DNA from: Saccoglossus kowalevskii
Taxonomy: Eukaryota > Hemichordata > Enteropneusta > Harrimaniidae
Direction: 5' to 3'
Length of the DNA stretch: 20,134 nt
NCBI RefSeq assembly: GCF_000003605.2
Contig: NW_003132350.1
Location: 305,178-325,311 of the forward strand
The translations under genes were made by a program, and so were the position numbers. Below the pieces are notes generated by a model. It searched no databases and was not told where the DNA came from. It was given only the letters and a program-made list of their open reading frames with translations. Of this stretch, positions 19,475-20,134 are shown piece after piece. How positions within the stretch are numbered: position 1 is the stretch's first letter; the number at the start of each line of letters is the position of its first letter.

Positions 19475-20134
19475 TTCCCTGTGTTCAGTTGAATCTTGTT
19501 TAAAGATGTTATTTGAATTTTTCCAGAACTATGAGGATGATTGGACCATGTGACATGATTACTAACAAAGGACCTGAGATTGTTTCTTTGTCTTCTGTGG
19601 TGAGATTGATTACCGGCAATCCAGAATTGTAAAATGCATGAGAATGTCTCTGCAAGTCAAAAAAATGGGACTGTTTTGTTTACACAGTATTCATGCTATA
19701 ATCCAAGCTTGCATATTATCAGAATTATCCAGTTTGATCAGAAACTTATTCAAAGTCAAACATGTGTATAGTGACCATTCAAATGTCTTTATAGACAGGT
19801 GGTCTTTATATAGAGATGGTCACTATACACAGGTTTGACTATATTTAAATAGCTCCATTTACTAGTGGTTGATTATTCAAGTATGCTAGAAATATCTTCA
19901 TTGAAGCATTCTCCAAAACTAGATTATTAGGATTAATTTAAGCTGGATTAAATTGTGTTCAAGTATTGGGGCAACCAATTTGCAAACTCGCTAGCGAATT
20001 GGCTAACTGCTTGGGTTTTGACTTAACAGTTGGCTTTCGAATCTCGCTGGTGCCGACTTGTGATAGCACCCACTCTGGACGAGTCTATATTGCATTAGGG
20101 GACATAAAATGCTTTTACTCAGCCTGGTATTAAA
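19475..20134 (+). other. FBXL17: Presumptive FBXL17 3' UTR and downstream sequence
   Basis: After the stop codon there is no further LRR-like reading frame. No canonical AATAAA occurs before the window ends. The variant signal ATTAAA is present at 19947-19952 and again at the very end (20129-20134). A long hairpin lies at 19754-19840. The true cleavage site cannot be placed. Confidence 0.45.
19754..19840. repeat. Near-perfect foldback hairpin, 25-bp arms
   Basis: The left arm is 19754-19778 and the right arm 19816-19840. They are reverse complements at 24 of 25 positions (core GTGTATAGTGACCAT / ATGGTCACTATACAC). The 37-nt centre contains a second small palindrome TGTCTTTATAGACA. It lies 280 bp after the FBXL17 stop, so it may be transcribed in the 3' UTR. 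It looks like a foldback or MITE-type insertion. Confidence 0.8.

Overview
This is a stretch of animal nuclear genome, not prokaryotic DNA. It is AT-rich, has long gene-free tracts, GT-AG introns, CpG clustered only around gene starts, and many small foldback or MITE-like elements. The one confidently recognised gene is an orthologue of FBXL17, an F-box/leucine-rich-repeat protein. Its sequence is clearly diverged from the human protein, which together with the repeat style suggests a non-vertebrate metazoan, probably marine (lophotrochozoan or invertebrate deuterostome). The phylum cannot be fixed from the sequence alone.

Layout. Positions 1 to about 11.6 kb are gene-poor. This part holds two copies of one repeat family (86-420 and 6314-7384). 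The larger copy carries an internal array of about 157-bp tandem units and ends in a strong hairpin. It also holds two separate short inverted-repeat elements (5381-5564 and 7959-8328), foldbacks, a TA microsatellite, a C-rich tract with G-quadruplex potential on the minus strand, and one copy of a dispersed repeat (10158-10450). A minus-strand open frame of 152 codons (3962-4420) and a CpG-rich patch near 1.0-1.3 kb are the only other hints of genes there, and both are weak.

At 11.66-12.8 kb the base composition changes to CpG-containing sequence. Two genes appear to start there, divergently. A minus-strand first coding exon (11677-11886, unrecognised proline/lysine-rich protein) ends at a plausible splice donor. 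The FBXL17 orthologue starts on the plus strand. I reconstruct seven coding exons: 12291-12316, 13056-13823, 15806-15917, 16629-16760, 17965-18072, 18304-18511 and 19188-19474. All junctions are GT-AG and keep frame, giving a 546-residue protein with a polar N-terminal region, one F-box and a run of cysteine-type leucine-rich repeats that aligns with human FBXL17 to the C-terminal tail.

The FBXL17 introns have been colonised by short elements: a TTAA-flanked 0.9-kb inverted-repeat element, at least three MITE copies and the second copy of the dispersed repeat. The presumptive 3' UTR holds a near-perfect 25-bp-arm hairpin. By family knowledge, FBXL17 is the substrate receptor of an SCF (SKP1-CUL1-F-box) ubiquitin ligase that surveys BTB-domain dimers. 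I found no RNA gene, CRISPR array or autonomous transposase gene. The most unusual items are the 157-bp array element and the divergent promoter with a 26-nt coding first exon.
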